Origin: Drosophila pseudoobscura
Taxonomy: Eukaryota; Arthropoda; Insecta; Diptera; Drosophilidae
Length of the DNA: 64,000 nucleotides
Direction of reading: 5' to 3'
Assembly (NCBI RefSeq): GCF_009870125.1
Contig: NC_046681.1
Coordinates: 8,693,001 to 8,757,000 of the forward strand
Positions 1 to 10,557 of this stretch are shown here, piece after piece. The position numbers and the translations under genes were made by a program. Positions within the stretch are counted from its first letter, which is position 1, and every line of letters begins with the position of its first letter. Below the pieces are notes generated by a model that did not search any database, had not been told where the DNA came from, and saw only the letters and a program-made list of their open reading frames with translations.

Positions 1-20
1 AATATTGTCTAGTAACAGAA

Positions 21-885
21 AAGGAACATCGATATGGAAACATTTTTGGAGGAATAAAACTTATTGAAATGGAAGAATTACATTACAAATAATATGTTAA
101 TTGACTGAAAAAAAAGGAATTTTTTTTATTTTTAAAGGAACAGTGGGATTGTGGATGGTGCCAGTGTAATTCGGGGTTTTACATCTGTCAAAAAATCTCA
201 CAGTTTCCCCGGGATGGGCTCAGTGTCTAGAGTCTATTAGATACAGCAGTGGAATGAAGTGGAAAGAAACACTGTTCAAGTAGGGGAAGCAATAACAAAA
301 AGGAACATGGTTATGGAAACATTTTTGGAGGTAAAAAACTCATTGAAATGGAAGAGATGTATGAACATTTTAATCAAATAACATGTTTATTGGTACGAAC
401 TTTTGTATTTTTAAAGAAAAAATGGGAAAGAACAATGCTTTAAGTCACTGACAGCAGTGGAATGAAATGGAAAGAAACTCTGTTCTGGTAATGGAACGAA
501 TAATAAAAAAAGGAGCAACGATATGAAAACTTTTCTGGAGGTATAAAACTCATTGAAATGGAAGAGTTGTATTACAACTTTAATCAAATAATATGCTGAT
601 TGGTATATTACTCGAAAAATAACACGATTTCTTTTTTTTTGAAGGTACAATGGGAAAGAACAATGCCCCAAGTAACCGATATCAGTGGAATGAAATGGAA
701 AAAAGCACTGATTCGATAATGGAAGCAGTCAAAACGAGGAACATCGATAAGCAAATATTATTGGAGGTACAAAACCTATTGATATGGAAGAATTGTACTC
801 AAATGGGAGTCAAATAATATGTTGATTGGTATACACCCTCCTAATATTCAATTGGATACAGCAGTCCTCAGAAAGAAGTGTGTCT
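21..885. repeat. Degenerate tandem repeat, four units
   Basis: Four diverged copies of one unit start near 21, 299, 510 and 732. Each opens with a form of AAGGAACATCGATATGGAAAC and continues through TTGGAGG and ATTGAAATGGAAGA. An inter-unit block of the type CAGCAGTGGAATGAARTGGAAAG recurs near 245, 452 and 682. Unit lengths are about 278, 211 and 222 bp, the first carrying extra sequence. Short open frames here are by-products of the repeat. The last copy decays about 100 bp before the lipocalin-like gene. It could be a local satellite or a remnant of a mobile element; no coding capacity is visible. Confidence 0.75.
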
Positions 886-993
886 AATGCCAACCATAAT
901 CGTACCGCTTAATGGAAGAAAACCATTAAAAATCCCATTACAAGCACCAACTCAAAATAAGCTCATAACCGAGACAGCTTTACAGTAAAGAAC

Positions 994-1864
994 ATGAGAA
1001 ATTGTCTAGCAATGTAAGTAAACCTAACCACATCAGCAGATACTCAAGGTACCTTTTCAGTGTATTATCGCTGCTGGTTTGCCTGGGACTTTATTCATTG
1101 CATTTGGTGAACGGTCATGGAAGCCACGAACATGCGCTAGCGAATACCCCCTATATAAGGCGCTACAATCAGATGTATGATATGGTACATAATGAACTAC
1201 TGCCCATGCTAAAGGTAACGGAGTGTCCCAGTCTGATGCGTAGAAACATATCAGCAATCGAAGAGGATAGGGTGAGGATCGTAACAGTTCAAAATATCAG
1301 CCTTATAGTAGCTCTCTATATTTGCCTTAGCTCAATGGAAACTGGTTTTTGATTGGCTTAACACCGCCCTTTGGAGACCGTCGGCGCAAAGACAAGAACA
1401 AGTGTGTCGAAGGTATTATATTCGCTGATTGAATTCGCCATGGCCTGTCTTGTATGAGTATGCATTTCCATTCTATTCAATAGACGACTTGCCCCGTATC
1501 GTTGCCCGAAACCCTAGGGATCAGCATGTGCTTTCTACGGATAATATCAGCTATCTAATCATTTACAGATGCGACCAAAGTGACGATGATTTTGTCAGTG
1601 AGTACTATTTCAAGTTAAAAGTTATTTTATTGGCATTGCTTAAACCTTTTGTTGAGAAATTCGTTGACATGCGTTGGTCAAAGTTTCCTAAATCAAAAAT
1701 ATATACATATTCCAGTGGTCTTTCGGGTATGGACCCGAAGTAAGAACCCCAGTCCAACCATCTATAAAAATGCTTTGGAAGTCCTAAGGATCAATAATAT
1801 ATCCGAAAATGTGGTGGTGCGTGTTCAACCCGATCGTGCAACCTGTACAAACTTTGTTGCATAA
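994..1864 (+). CDS. Secreted lipocalin-like protein, five exons
   Basis: Predicted 191-aa secreted protein from exons 994-1013, 1061-1271, 1331-1412, 1484-1597 and 1716-1864. Intron phases are 2, 0, 1, 1 and intron lengths 47, 59, 71 and 118 nt. Donors are GTAAGT, GTGAGG, GTATTA and GTGAGT; all acceptors are AG. A signal peptide spans about residues 6-25. The lipocalin G-x-W is at 80-82 (GNW), followed by residues that align with the WY-xx-TP strand of the paralogue at 28.0-28.9 kb. A TD motif (123-124) precedes a hydrophobic strand ending in Cys, as in the lipocalin TDY motif, with Asn in place of Tyr. Cysteines pair up with those of the paralogue. The C terminus is shorter than the paralogue's. 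The start ATG has a good context (AGAACATG). Lipocalins bind small hydrophobic ligands in a beta barrel; the ligand here is unknown. The model rests on splice signals and on matching exon structure with the second gene. Confidence 0.72.
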
Positions 1865-1877
1865 TCAATTAAAATGT

Positions 1878-1883
1878 AATAAA
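1878..1883 (+). terminator. Poly(A) signal of the first lipocalin-like gene
   Basis: A canonical AATAAA lies 14 nt after the stop codon of the lipocalin-like gene, which supports the placement of its last exon. Confidence 0.6.
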
Positions 1884-2770
1884 GCAACCTGAAAGCAGAG
1901 AAATTGTTTAGCAAAACCAATGACACTGATTTTGTATAACACTTGGAGTTGATTTCAATGGTGTGGCACCCTCAGGCCACAGACTCCCATGATGATGATG
2001 AGAATGATGAGGATGATGCAAATGTGAAACATATTTAGAGACAAGTCTCAGTGGTTTCAGCGCTCAGGGGATGGTGTACTCGCCCCCACAAAGCAGAGTC
2101 GAGGATGGAGCTGTGTACTGAATGTGCCGCATCTAATGGTCTTGTTCGTGCGCTGCTGCAAGTTTGCTTTTGCTGACGCGGCACACTCCAAAGCCATAAA
2201 AGGGCATTAGCCTCGTGAGCACATCGTAGGTGGAGGGGTGGCTACAGGAGGGGTGGCTACATCTGTGCGCTCGCTTTGGAAAATTGAATAAAGTGGCAGA
2301 GGAGCAGAAGCAGAAGCAGAGGGATTGAAGCAACGAAGCGAAGTGAAGTGGTCGATGGCTGGTAGTCAAGTCATTTAGGGGTTGCCGGCAGCATCGACGC
2401 GCTGGCGTTGAGTCTATGCACAGCTTTTTTATGGCCTGCCAACTGGGGGAGAGATGCATCACAGACAGTCTCTGCAGGCAGTATGTTAACAGCAAAAATA
2501 AAGATTCAAGCTGGAAAAATATCAATTAAAATGTAGATCTTTACATAAATGGTGTTCCTTAGAAGACTTTAATCAACCACAGCCCCAGCGTAGACTTACT
2601 TTAGTCACTGTCCAACCGCCGGCGACAACGTGGCGTATACGCCATGCATGTTTAGGCTTGGCCACTGCTGACTCAATGAGAAAACCCGGCTTGGACGGGG
2701 TACTTGGAAATATCCCCCCAAGTCGTGTAAATCCCAGAATGAGGAAGAACTATCGCCGATCTCGCTGAAC
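1884..2770. other. Intergenic, no gene recognised
   Basis: Contains an echo of the lipocalin first exon (GAGAAATTGTTTAGCAA near 1898-1914, compared with GAGAAATTGTCTAGCAA at 996-1012), a GAT-rich tract near 1989-2018, and the palindrome TGGCGTATACGCCA at 2631-2644. No credible coding exon was seen on either strand. Confidence 0.5.
2631..2644. promoter_or_regulatory. Palindromic member of the dispersed CATACGC motif
   Basis: TGGCGTATACGCCA is a perfect 14-bp palindrome about 140 bp upstream of the TATA box of the small secreted gene. It shares the GCGTATACGC core with the other instances in the window. Confidence 0.35.
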
Positions 2771-2808
2771 TATAAAAACGTGCAAAATCGAATTGAAAAG
2801 TGCAGTTC
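2771..2808 (+). promoter_or_regulatory. Core promoter (TATA plus Inr)
   Basis: TATAAAAA at 2771-2778 is followed about 30 nt later by an Inr-like GCAGTTC near 2802-2808. The first in-frame ATG of the small secreted gene is at 2829, giving a leader of about 25 nt. Confidence 0.6.
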
Positions 2809-2828
2809 CCACTCGATGAGTGTGTAGT

Positions 2829-3092
2829 ATGGAGAGCTACTCTGTTGTTGTATTCCTGCTCTGTGGAATAATGTGTGCAGTGATGGCGGCGCCCCATACC
2901 CCAGCGGTGCTTGATCCCGTTAGCCAGGAACTGGAGGAGGCCGCCGGGAGCGGCGACAACAGTGCCGAGCAGTACATGAATGCCATGGAGGAACGTGTCC
3001 AACTCTGGTGGCAGTCCATTACAGGAGCTACAAATGGAACTGATTATTCTCTAGATGATTATTTGCTGGAGGATGATAAGGATGTAAATTAA
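2829..3092 (+). CDS. Small secreted acidic protein
   Basis: Single-exon 87-aa protein. ATG at 2829 is chosen because the frame upstream has only a GTG and because TATA/Inr spacing fits this start. A clear signal peptide (MESYSVVVFLLCGIMCAVMA) is cleaved probably after the Ala-Ala near residue 20. The mature part is about 65 residues, acidic, with a WW pair near its centre, one N-glycosylation sequon (NGT) and an Asp/Glu-rich end; no cysteine is left after the signal peptide. It matches no family I recognise. The neighbour at 3474 has the same layout and a related signal peptide (LLCG-x4-V-x-AA), so the two are probably diverged tandem duplicates. Small secreted proteins of this kind in flies are often seminal-fluid, immune-induced or cuticle-associated, but nothing in the sequence decides between these. 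Confidence 0.68.
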   Translation: MESYSVVVFLLCGIMCAVMAAPHTPAVLDPVSQELEEAAGSGDNSAEQYMNAMEERVQLWWQSITGATNGTDYSLDDYLLEDDKDVN

Positions 3093-3109
3093 TTCCTGAA
3101 AATAAGATG

Positions 3110-3115
3110 ATTAAA
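3110..3115 (+). terminator. Possible poly(A) signal (ATTAAA)
   Basis: ATTAAA lies 18 nt after the stop of the small secreted gene, and the next promoter begins about 300 nt downstream. Confidence 0.4.
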
Positions 3116-3413
3116 GATTTGTATTTGAAATTTAATTGGAACAAAATGTGAAATATTAAAAGAATGTTCCCTTTAGGAGTCTCTGCAAACTATTCCAGGT
3201 AATCATACTATCCAGAGTCAGTGTCCAGTCAGTGCCAGTGCCCGTCACTCACTTAAGATATCAATTAACTTTGCGGTAATCTGCGCGTCTATGCACTCTG
3301 AGCTTTCTGTGGAATTTCCCAACATCCATTGACGACAGATTACAGAGAACTGCCGGTATATTGAACGTGTATATAATGTCAATCATTGCGCTTTACTGAT
3401 AACCCAGACAAGG

Positions 3414-3455
3414 CTATAAAAGCCCAGCCCTGTGGCCGCCAGCTGACATTCAGTC
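3414..3455 (+). promoter_or_regulatory. Core promoter (TATA plus Inr)
   Basis: CTATAAAA at 3414-3421 is followed by a consensus Drosophila Inr TCAGTC at 3450-3455. The ATG at 3474 lies about 22 nt downstream. The arrangement closely mirrors the promoter of the preceding gene. Confidence 0.65.
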
Positions 3456-3473
3456 AAGAGCCGCCTGAGCAAA

Positions 3474-3797
3474 ATGCAATCCATTCTGGGACTTCTATTG
3501 CTCTGTGGAGCAATCTATTCGGTGATCGCTGCATCGGGCATACATCAGTACATTGGTGGAGGAGGAGCAGATGGTGGCAGCGATGAGAAATTGCAATGGA
3601 GCGACAGTGCGCACAATGCCGACACCGATGAGATCCTGAGGCGAGTGGCAGCATTCGATGGAGCCACGAATTTTGATGACAGCCACTGGGGAGGCGATGC
3701 CCCGAGCCGTGGAGGAGGCTCCGACAGGGCCTCCCATAGTGATTCCAATTCAGATGCGGACGGACCCCACAGGGGCTTTCAGTTCATTCAATTTTAA
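3474..3797 (+). CDS. Small secreted Gly/Ser/Asp-rich protein
   Basis: Single-exon 107-aa protein with a signal peptide (MQSILGLLLLCGAIYSVIAA). The mature chain is about 87 residues, rich in Gly, Ser, Asp and His. It has a GGGGADGGSD stretch, a central D-E-I-L-R-R-V segment, and a Ser/Asp-rich region before a short FQFIQF end. It has no cysteine in the mature part. The start is fixed by the TATA/Inr immediately upstream and a good context (CAAAATG). The signal peptide is similar at protein and DNA level (CTCTGTGGA followed by AAT and GTGAT) to that of the gene at 2829, which points to a tandem duplication with rapid divergence of the mature part. Function is not recognised. Low-complexity mature proteins of this size may be antimicrobial, cuticular or reproductive; this is a guess. 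Confidence 0.65.
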   Translation: MQSILGLLLLCGAIYSVIAASGIHQYIGGGGADGGSDEKLQWSDSAHNADTDEILRRVAAFDGATNFDDSHWGGDAPSRGGGSDRASHSDSNSDADGPHRGFQFIQF

Positions 3798-5084
3798 TGT
3801 GTTATGGATTTGGAAATATACCTAATTTTATTCATGATGCGGAAGTCAAAACAGTTTATGAAGAACTGGTTTTTCCGCAGATTCGTTTCCAGTAATTAAC
3901 ACAGATATCAGAACTCTGGGCTTGACCATCGCATAAATATGCTAATTTATGTTTCGAGCTTCAGTTTTTTCTTCTTCCAAGCGTTGGTTTCGTTTTTGCT
4001 CCCCTCTTATTACTTATTAGCATAAATTGCTAGATTATAGACATTTAGAGCCGAGAGTTTTGTTCAGTGAAAGTAATAGTAGGTATCTCTGGGTGACGCC
4101 ATCCCAGATCAAAGTGGAAATGGGTCAAGGCTGCCGGGCAATCAATTACGTAACGGGTTGGAGGGGAAGGGGGATTTATGGGGCAAACAATAAGCAGGGA
4201 AGATTAGTTATAGCTGTAGATCATTTAAGAGCTGTATGTGCTGTGTTCAAATAATTTATAAAACAAATAAATAACTCTGAAAACTGGTTGGCGGAATTTA
4301 TGCCCAGCCGTAAACCCGTATTGGAGATGGTCTTGAATTTCTGAATATTTTTTAAGTGTGTTTGTGTAAATCTAAAGCCTGGAAAATCCTGCTTGAACTG
4401 TAAATAAAGTTAATTGAATTTCCCACGCCTTGCCATCCGATAGAGACAATCTCAGACTCCGACAAATCGATCAAAAAACAAACAATACTGAAAGGAACAG
4501 AACAATTAATTACGTGTATTTTCAATGGCAATTACTATGCAAATTCACTTGCCACACACAGATACACACACGCACTCGCACACGCACACGCATCCATTCA
4601 TTAAATTGTGACTTAAATTGAAATGGGGCTGCCTTTGCTAATTATTTGCCCTCAGACAACATATGGCAAACCAAATTGGAGTTGTAAATAATTAAAGCCG
4701 CACAATTGTGCAGGAGGCAGTTACCGCCAAAAGGACTTTCCACAGGCATTTAAATTTCAATTAAATATATTTCCCCATTAAATTTCACTTTCCTTCGATG
4801 TGGGGGGGATGTGCGCGGGTGCCTTTAAATATTATCATGATTTTAATTAAGGATTAAGCGCCAGCCCCTCCCCCCCCCTGGCGGACAAACAAACAATCAG
4901 CGAAGGGGAAGCAACATTTTCCAAAGCGGCGAAATTCATGGAAAAACACTCGCGACGACGCGTTTGCCAGCCATCAAATGAAATGTGTTAATAAAAGGGA
5001 AATATGTGTGAGAGTGTGTCAAATAATTGGAAAAGTATGTTGGCTGCCGGCTCCGAACACTCTGCTCAGTGTCACACCACAATT
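3798..5084. other. Intergenic, AT-rich, no gene recognised
   Basis: Holds AATAAA signals near 4264-4272, a (CA)n/CACACG tract near 4555-4592 and a C run near 4869. No exon-like open frame with splice signals was found. Conserved-looking TTAATT blocks are common, as in fly intergenic DNA. Confidence 0.4.
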
Positions 5085-6238
5085 GCCCTTTGAGCCCCAG
5101 TCCCAGTCCCAGTCTTTGTCTGCCTCCGCGACTACGCATACGCCACGTGGCCCGCAGCCAGAGCTTCAATGTCTCGATTCCACATAGAACAGACACCAGA
5201 AGCAGACACAGATATGGAGAGTCTCGCTGAGATAACCCCACAGAGAAGATGGTCATAAAACGGGAGGAATTGAAAGAGCTGAACGCTTCTTAAACACTCA
5301 AAATATGAACTGATGACAGAGGCAGCTCTTCTTGGAGTAGCAGCAACAATCATCTTCAAGAAGCGTAGATAGTCGTCGCTGGAAACACAAAGTAAACCAA
5401 GAGTCAGACGAGGAGGCACAAGACACCAAGATAAGTCTGAGCTGAAGCCTGCCCCATTCCCCTCGAGAGACCATGCGCCGAGGGCGAGGCAGAACTTAAA
5501 GCTGATTTAGAATCCGATTCGGATTCCTCTCCTCCCTTCCAGGGCCTCAGCGGAGAGACAACAACGGAAGCGTTTTACGCAGCCAACTGATTAAATTTAT
5601 TTATTATGTCACTGAATCTCTTTCGGTGTCCGTCCGTACTGTTGGACGGCGGATGGCGGACCACTGCCCCACTCAGCCATGAACCAAGGGAAAGCACACT
5701 TTATGGTCTGTTCTTATTCTTAAGTCATAATGACAGAGCAATCGTTGGCATTAGGTTCCCTGTTCTGGTAGTTCCCTCTCCCCCCTCCGAGCTCTTATCG
5801 CCGCCCATCAATGGATGGCAAATTGAATTTGGTGCCCTGCTTATCAGCTGAGCCAGATGCCATCCTCCTCCATGCCATTCTTTTGTTTAGCAATCCGAGG
5901 AGTAGCTGAATGTCGCTTATCTGGTATCCCAAATCCCTGCAAACGCTATCAGATATCGCGATATGGCTCTTGTGCCAAATATTTCACTGATAACAAAAGT
6001 GGGACTGTGACCAAGGAGGAGCAGACGCGACGCGACACCCAACCCCAACCCAATCCAATCCAATCCCAGAGAGAACTCAAGTACGTGCTTCTTTTCAGCG
6101 GGAACTTTCCCCTGTACAGGGCCAAACTGCAGTCCATTTACAGTCGAACAACGCTCAAAGTCTCCTCGGGTTACGTGTGTGTTGTTTGGGCTGTTCTTCA
6201 ATGTACACGTGTCACAGAGCGGTACGAATTAGCTCGTC
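5085..6238 (+). repeat. Inverted repeat A, left copy
   Basis: This stretch reads as the reverse complement of 19961-21035. The core, about 5295-6190, is almost identical between copies apart from scattered substitutions and small indels. The left 200 bp is only patchily similar but still aligns (for example the block at 5130-5150 with 20995-21015). Inside the core is the perfect palindrome ATATCGCGATAT at 5953-5964, which holds a CGATA on each strand. An open frame on + (5857-6390) has a counterpart in the other copy, but it contains no recognisable domain and may simply reflect the high identity. Confidence 0.85.
5130..5150 (+). promoter_or_regulatory. Dispersed CATACGC motif
   Basis: GACTACGCATACGCCACGTGG sits in the diverged outer flank of repeat A; the equivalent site exists in A' at 20995-21015. 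It ends in an E-box-like CACGTG. Confidence 0.35.
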
Positions 6239-7099
6239 TTGGGTCATCAAGAGTGTTAGAGTTTGCTGAAACAAGAGCCACAAATGGAGCCGGTGAGGGC
6301 TTGAAGAGAGAGAGCGTAGTGCCTGGGCTGGGCGTGGGGTCTGGGGAGGGGGAGGGGGCTTACTTCTTTGTCACGTGCCCCTGGCATTAACCCTGTGCAG
6401 GTTACGTCCAGGGACTCCACCACCAGTGATTTCTGGCCACAATTAATTACCACATTTGGGCAAAAATCAACGTTTTTGTTGCTGTTAAACTCTGCATTTA
6501 CCTGTTTTTCTTCTTTTGCATTGCGCCCCAGACAATTAGCATTGTTGTTGTTGCTGCTGCCTCTCTGCGCTTAAAAAATGCAAAAATAATTATAATTAAT
6601 GCAGAGTTTTTGGCCTTGAACTTGCATAACCTGCTGTCGATTCTCCCCTCTTTCACTCGTGCCTCTCCGTCGCCCTGTCTGTCTCTCCCCCACCGATTCA
6701 CGTAATTACTCGTACTTTGTCGTATTTCTGCTTTTTGGCCAGGCCAACAAAAATCGTCATCACCTCTCTCTCTCTCGCGCTGTGGGCGAGTGGGCGAGGG
6801 GTCCCACCAAACAAAATTCGCATTCATATTTATCTAACCAAACGGCAGAAATGTTTTTCAGCATTTAAATACGTTCTGCTTCGATGAGCAGCGCCCAAAT
6901 GCAGCTGAAAAAAAGAACAACTGAAAGATAGATGGAAAATTCAAACAAGTGAAATCCATCTAACTCATTACCTCTCGGCTGTCGCCTGACGGCTGTCTCT
7001 GTCCCACTCTGTCTCTGTTTTGGTCAAGTTCAAGGTGAACATTCAACTAAAAACTTGGCAATTTCTGTGGAAGCATCCACAGCGCCATATACAAGCCAT
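6239..7099. other. Spacer between inverted repeats A and B
   Basis: G-rich run near 6336-6358, pyrimidine-rich stretches near 6650-6700 and 6760-6780. No exon or RNA gene was recognised. It shows no visible similarity to the longer spacer between B' and A'. Confidence 0.4.
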
Positions 7100-8100
7100 A
7101 TACGATCTCTCACTTATTACTCACCTTTGGCCCGGTCCGTCCGTCCCCTCAAACGAACCGAACAGAATATTAGCCTGACTCAGGGAGGGAAAGAGAGACA
7201 GAGACAGAGATCGTTCAAGTGCAGCCAGCACATGCGAACGCCCACGGGGCTCCAGGGGAGATCAGTCACTCTCAGATCAGTCGGGGCTCAGTCTCAGTCG
7301 TTTTCTTAGTCGCTAATTAAAAGTCACTCGAGTCAGCAAACATTTAGGGGCAGAAAGAGGGAGGGAGAGGTGACGCGCTTCGTTGCTAATCTCAATCGAA
7401 GATGAAGAATTCTCCCAAATCGGTTCATCATTCCATCATCAGACGAGTGCTCCTCCCATCCCATCCATCTGCTGGACTTGCCTCATGAATGCGGCGCCTT
7501 CTTCTGCTGCCGCGGGGGCAAAGAGTCAACCTCTGGTCCCCGTCCCTGTCTCTGCCCCTTCCTCCTCCATTGGCTGCTCAGTTCTTATGCAACATTTGCA
7601 GATGCAGTTCGTTCTCTCGATTCTCGATTCTCGGTTCTTGGTTGTGTGCTCTTTTGCCGTTTGCAATTTTATTGCTAAATTAAGTAATTGGTCCAAGAAG
7701 CAACTGCTCCTCCATCCATCGTGCCCCTCTCTGGATGCCCTGCATTCGCTGTGGATTCTTGCAATCTAAATGTTGCTCCGCCGCTTGTGTTTGCATTTGT
7801 ATCTGTATCTGTATCTATTAGAGCGCTGTCGGCTTCGGGGTATCTGCATCTGTGCCTCGCGAGGCTAGGCGCACAATGGGCGGCACAAGAAGCATGAGAG
7901 GCGTGCTCTGTGTTCTTTTCTTTCCTCCGCTGCTGCGCCTTGTGGCCCTGCGTTTGGTTTCCATTTCGAATGTATCTTGCAGATGCATTTTGGACACTGC
8001 GGAGACGGGGAGGGACAGGGAAGGGCAGCGCGCTGAATGCAGGCCGCGCAAAACCAAAATAATGCAAAAATGAAAACGAAAATGAAGTCAAAGAGGCCAC
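7100..8100 (+). repeat. Inverted repeat B, left copy
   Basis: Reverse-complementary to 10558-11515. The core, about 7391-7985, shows only about ten substitutions and a few indels in 600 bp. On the left (7100-7390) similarity is patchy: blocks such as TATTAGCCTG, CCCACGGGG and GGGGAGATCAGTC still align. On the right it fades by 8100 at a shared GTCAAAGAGGC. The core contains a short CTGTAT hexamer array near 7796-7818. Long open frames on the minus strand end at the same codon in both copies, without recognisable protein similarity. Confidence 0.85.
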
Positions 8101-9440
8101 GCCATGGCAAGAGTAGAAGTATCTTTGTATCTGTGAGTGAGTGTGTGTGTGTTTGGCTGAGTGTCTGTTTGCTTGCGCAATTTTGCAGATACTAGAGAGA
8201 AAATGGTCTGGGCTTCTGGTACTTGCATTCTGAAGATTCTTTTGGGGCAACGCTCTCATTCCTCTCCACAAAAAGACAACAAAAAGATGAACGTTTGGCG
8301 AACAAAAGTCAAAGAAAACTGAAACTTTTTATGGATTCCGAATGGCCAGACATAAAATGGCATTACGAATTAATAAATAAAGAAATCCGAGGAGGAGAGG
8401 CCATAAAATGAAGCAGCAGGCAAAGCAGATGAAATGAAATTCCAAGGTCGTCGGCAAAAGAATATTTTTTTTTTTTTTTTCGTTAGCGTGTTTATGAAGA
8501 TTTTTGACTCGCGGCAAAGAAGAAGACGCCCGGTGCCCCTCCTCAGTTTGTTTAAAGAAGAATTAGTCGGTCGATCGGGGAGGTGGAATGGAATGGAATG
8601 GAACTGGAACTGGAATGAACGAGAGATCGGCCAGGGCCCTGGGGCTGACTGAGTGGAGGAGTCTCTCAGGTAAGGTAATGCGACAAACGAAAGAAAAAGG
8701 CACCGCCGAAAAAAAGTTTAATTTCAATGCTAATTAAAGAGTTGCCCAGACGGAGAATTGAATCCGATTCGAGCCTGAGACTCCCCCCCCCCCAACTTGG
8801 GTTCGACTTAAAGTATATACTCTCGCATATAGTATATATATCTGAATCTGAATTTATGTGCACGGCTTTCTTTGAATTGCGCAGCGACAAAAGATTTGCG
8901 TTGTGTTTTTTCTGGGTCTGAAATTGGGACTGGGATTGGCTCTGACTCTGTGACTCTTTGGTGCTGATGCCACCGCTGACCTTGACCCCAATGATATCAG
9001 AAGCCAATAAAGCCAGAACACCCGCTCCTTGGGATTCTATAAAAAGCACACAAACGAAACATCAGTTAAGACTAATTGAGTTTTGGCTAAAATTGGTCAA
9101 AATGCGCAGCGGCAGCAACGGCACCACAAGAGGCACACAGAGCCACGACAAGAGCATCCACTCCCCACCGCACCGCACCAGAGGCAGACCCAGACCCAGC
9201 AGAATCAAAGCAATCCAATCCGAGACGAGACGAGACGAGACAAAACGCCAGCAAATCCATCAACGACAACAACTGGCGACGATGACTGCGCTGCAAAAAG
9301 CTCACCTCTGGCACCTCGTACCTCCATTTACCTGCCTGCCGGCCACCTACAGGTGACATCATCAGCCATCGGCAGCAGCACCGACAATTACTTGGAACAC
9401 AAATACGAGTAAAGATATCTGCGAGGCTCAAACTGCAGCA

Positions 9441-9486
9441 GCATGGAGCATGGAGCATGTAGCATGGAGCACCATGGAGCAGCATG
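9441..9486. repeat. ATGGAGC short tandem array
   Basis: Imperfect copies of ATGGAGC separated by 2-4 nt (CATGGAGCATGGAGC and onward), a simple local expansion. Confidence 0.7.
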
Positions 9487-9659
9487 ACAAGGCACCAAAT
9501 GGTTCCAAATCGAAATCCAAAATAAACAAACAAACAGAGAAACGGAGAAACGCAGAGTCTGTGATGCGAAGAATCTGAGAGAATCGTTGTCCAAGTGCCC
9601 GCGAGTCGATCGATGCTGCAGGCGCACCATAAATGGCTCTAAGGCTGTGCTTTGCCCGC

Positions 9660-9680
9660 GATTACTCATACGCCATGTGG
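9660..9680 (+). promoter_or_regulatory. Dispersed CATACGC motif
   Basis: GATTACTCATACGCCATGTGG matches the site in repeat A at 18 of 21 positions although it lies in unrelated flanking sequence just upstream of the eS17-like fragment. Confidence 0.4.
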
Positions 9681-9714
9681 TCGCGGTTTCAGTTTTATAT
9701 GTTCTATATGCCTG

Positions 9715-9879
9715 CAGGTACACAAAGAGAGAAAGAAGGGAACTGGATCTCTAATTGAAAGATCTCTTGTGACTTTGAAGATCGATTACTTCGGCCATAA
9801 AAGGATTCATGAAGAAGTCTCTAGAGTACTGAGAAACTTTAATGGAATTAAGGTAAGGAAAATTAGTACATACTCTTAG
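9715..9879 (+). pseudogene. eS17 (RpS17)-like gene fragment
   Basis: An open stretch bounded by an acceptor-like CTGCAG (9712-9717) and a donor-like AAG/GTAAGG (about 9849-9857) encodes a peptide resembling the N-terminal part of ribosomal protein eS17. KK is followed after a few residues by IER, then L-x-x-DY-x-x-x-KRI-x-EEV and, after a gap of about five residues, LRN. From my memory of eS17 (IIEK, L-x-LDF, NKRICEEV, PLRN) this is about 12 identities over 29 ungapped positions plus LRN. The frame stops at 9877-9879 and no further eS17 sequence was found. It lacks the ribosomal start and the rest of the protein, so a decayed copy is the simplest reading. A chance match or a diverged exon cannot be excluded. 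Confidence 0.4.
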
Positions 9880-10557
9880 TACTTTGTGGATCATTAGCAA
9901 TCCTCCACTGGGTTTTAAATAGCCATCACATCATTAGCATTAAAAGTGGTGGCATGGTGTAGATCACCACTTTATGGCTACCGAAAGAGATGACTGCTCT
10001 ATGATTAATGAGCGAACGAGCGAACTGATCTCAGGCCCATGTTTGCTGCTCTACGTTCACTTAATTGGTTAATTAATTTGTATAAATTTGTGTAAATATT
10101 AAGTCATTTAAATGGCATCCAAGTGACGCAGATATCTCTTTCGTTTATATACATATATATGGCAGGCAGTAATTAGGTTTTGGCAGTTTTGTTTGGCTCT
10201 TTTTCGGTTTGATTTTCTTTTGTTTGAGATCACTTTGGGGCGGTGGCAGTCCCTTCTCCCCTTGGGCCACTCTGCGGAGTCAGGCCGCCACTCAAGTGGC
10301 AATTAGTGTTGACATTCATTAGCTGCGATTAAAATGAGATCAGATTGTGGCCAGCGACGATGACGAGCAGCACGTGAGACTCCGCCTCGGCCACAGAGCC
10401 CCAACTCCGTGTGAATCACACTTTAACCGACGAGTGGCGAGTGGCGAGGGGAGAGGGGAGAAGGCCGCCAATGATGGCTAATGATGCCAGGGGAATAAGT
10501 CGCAATTCCCTGGAACGATTCGTTCATTACGCAAGCTGCAGCACATCCAAATGCATC
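9880..10557. other. Spacer inside B/B', no gene recognised
   Basis: AT-rich start, an ATATACATATATAT tract near 10146, GGCGAGTGG repeats near 10432-10450. No supported exon. Confidence 0.4.

Larger units (their letters stand above)
8101..9714. other. Spacer inside B/B', no gene recognised
   Basis: Contains a (TG)n tract near 8140, a T run near 8465-8480, GGAAT and GGAACT arrays near 8584-8615, a GAGAC array near 9220-9240 and an ATGGAGC array at 9441-9486. No coding exon was seen. Confidence 0.4.

Noticed and set aside
2133-2525. 130-codon minus-strand frame
   Set aside because: No promoter, start context or similarity; GAAGCA-type low complexity underlies part of it.
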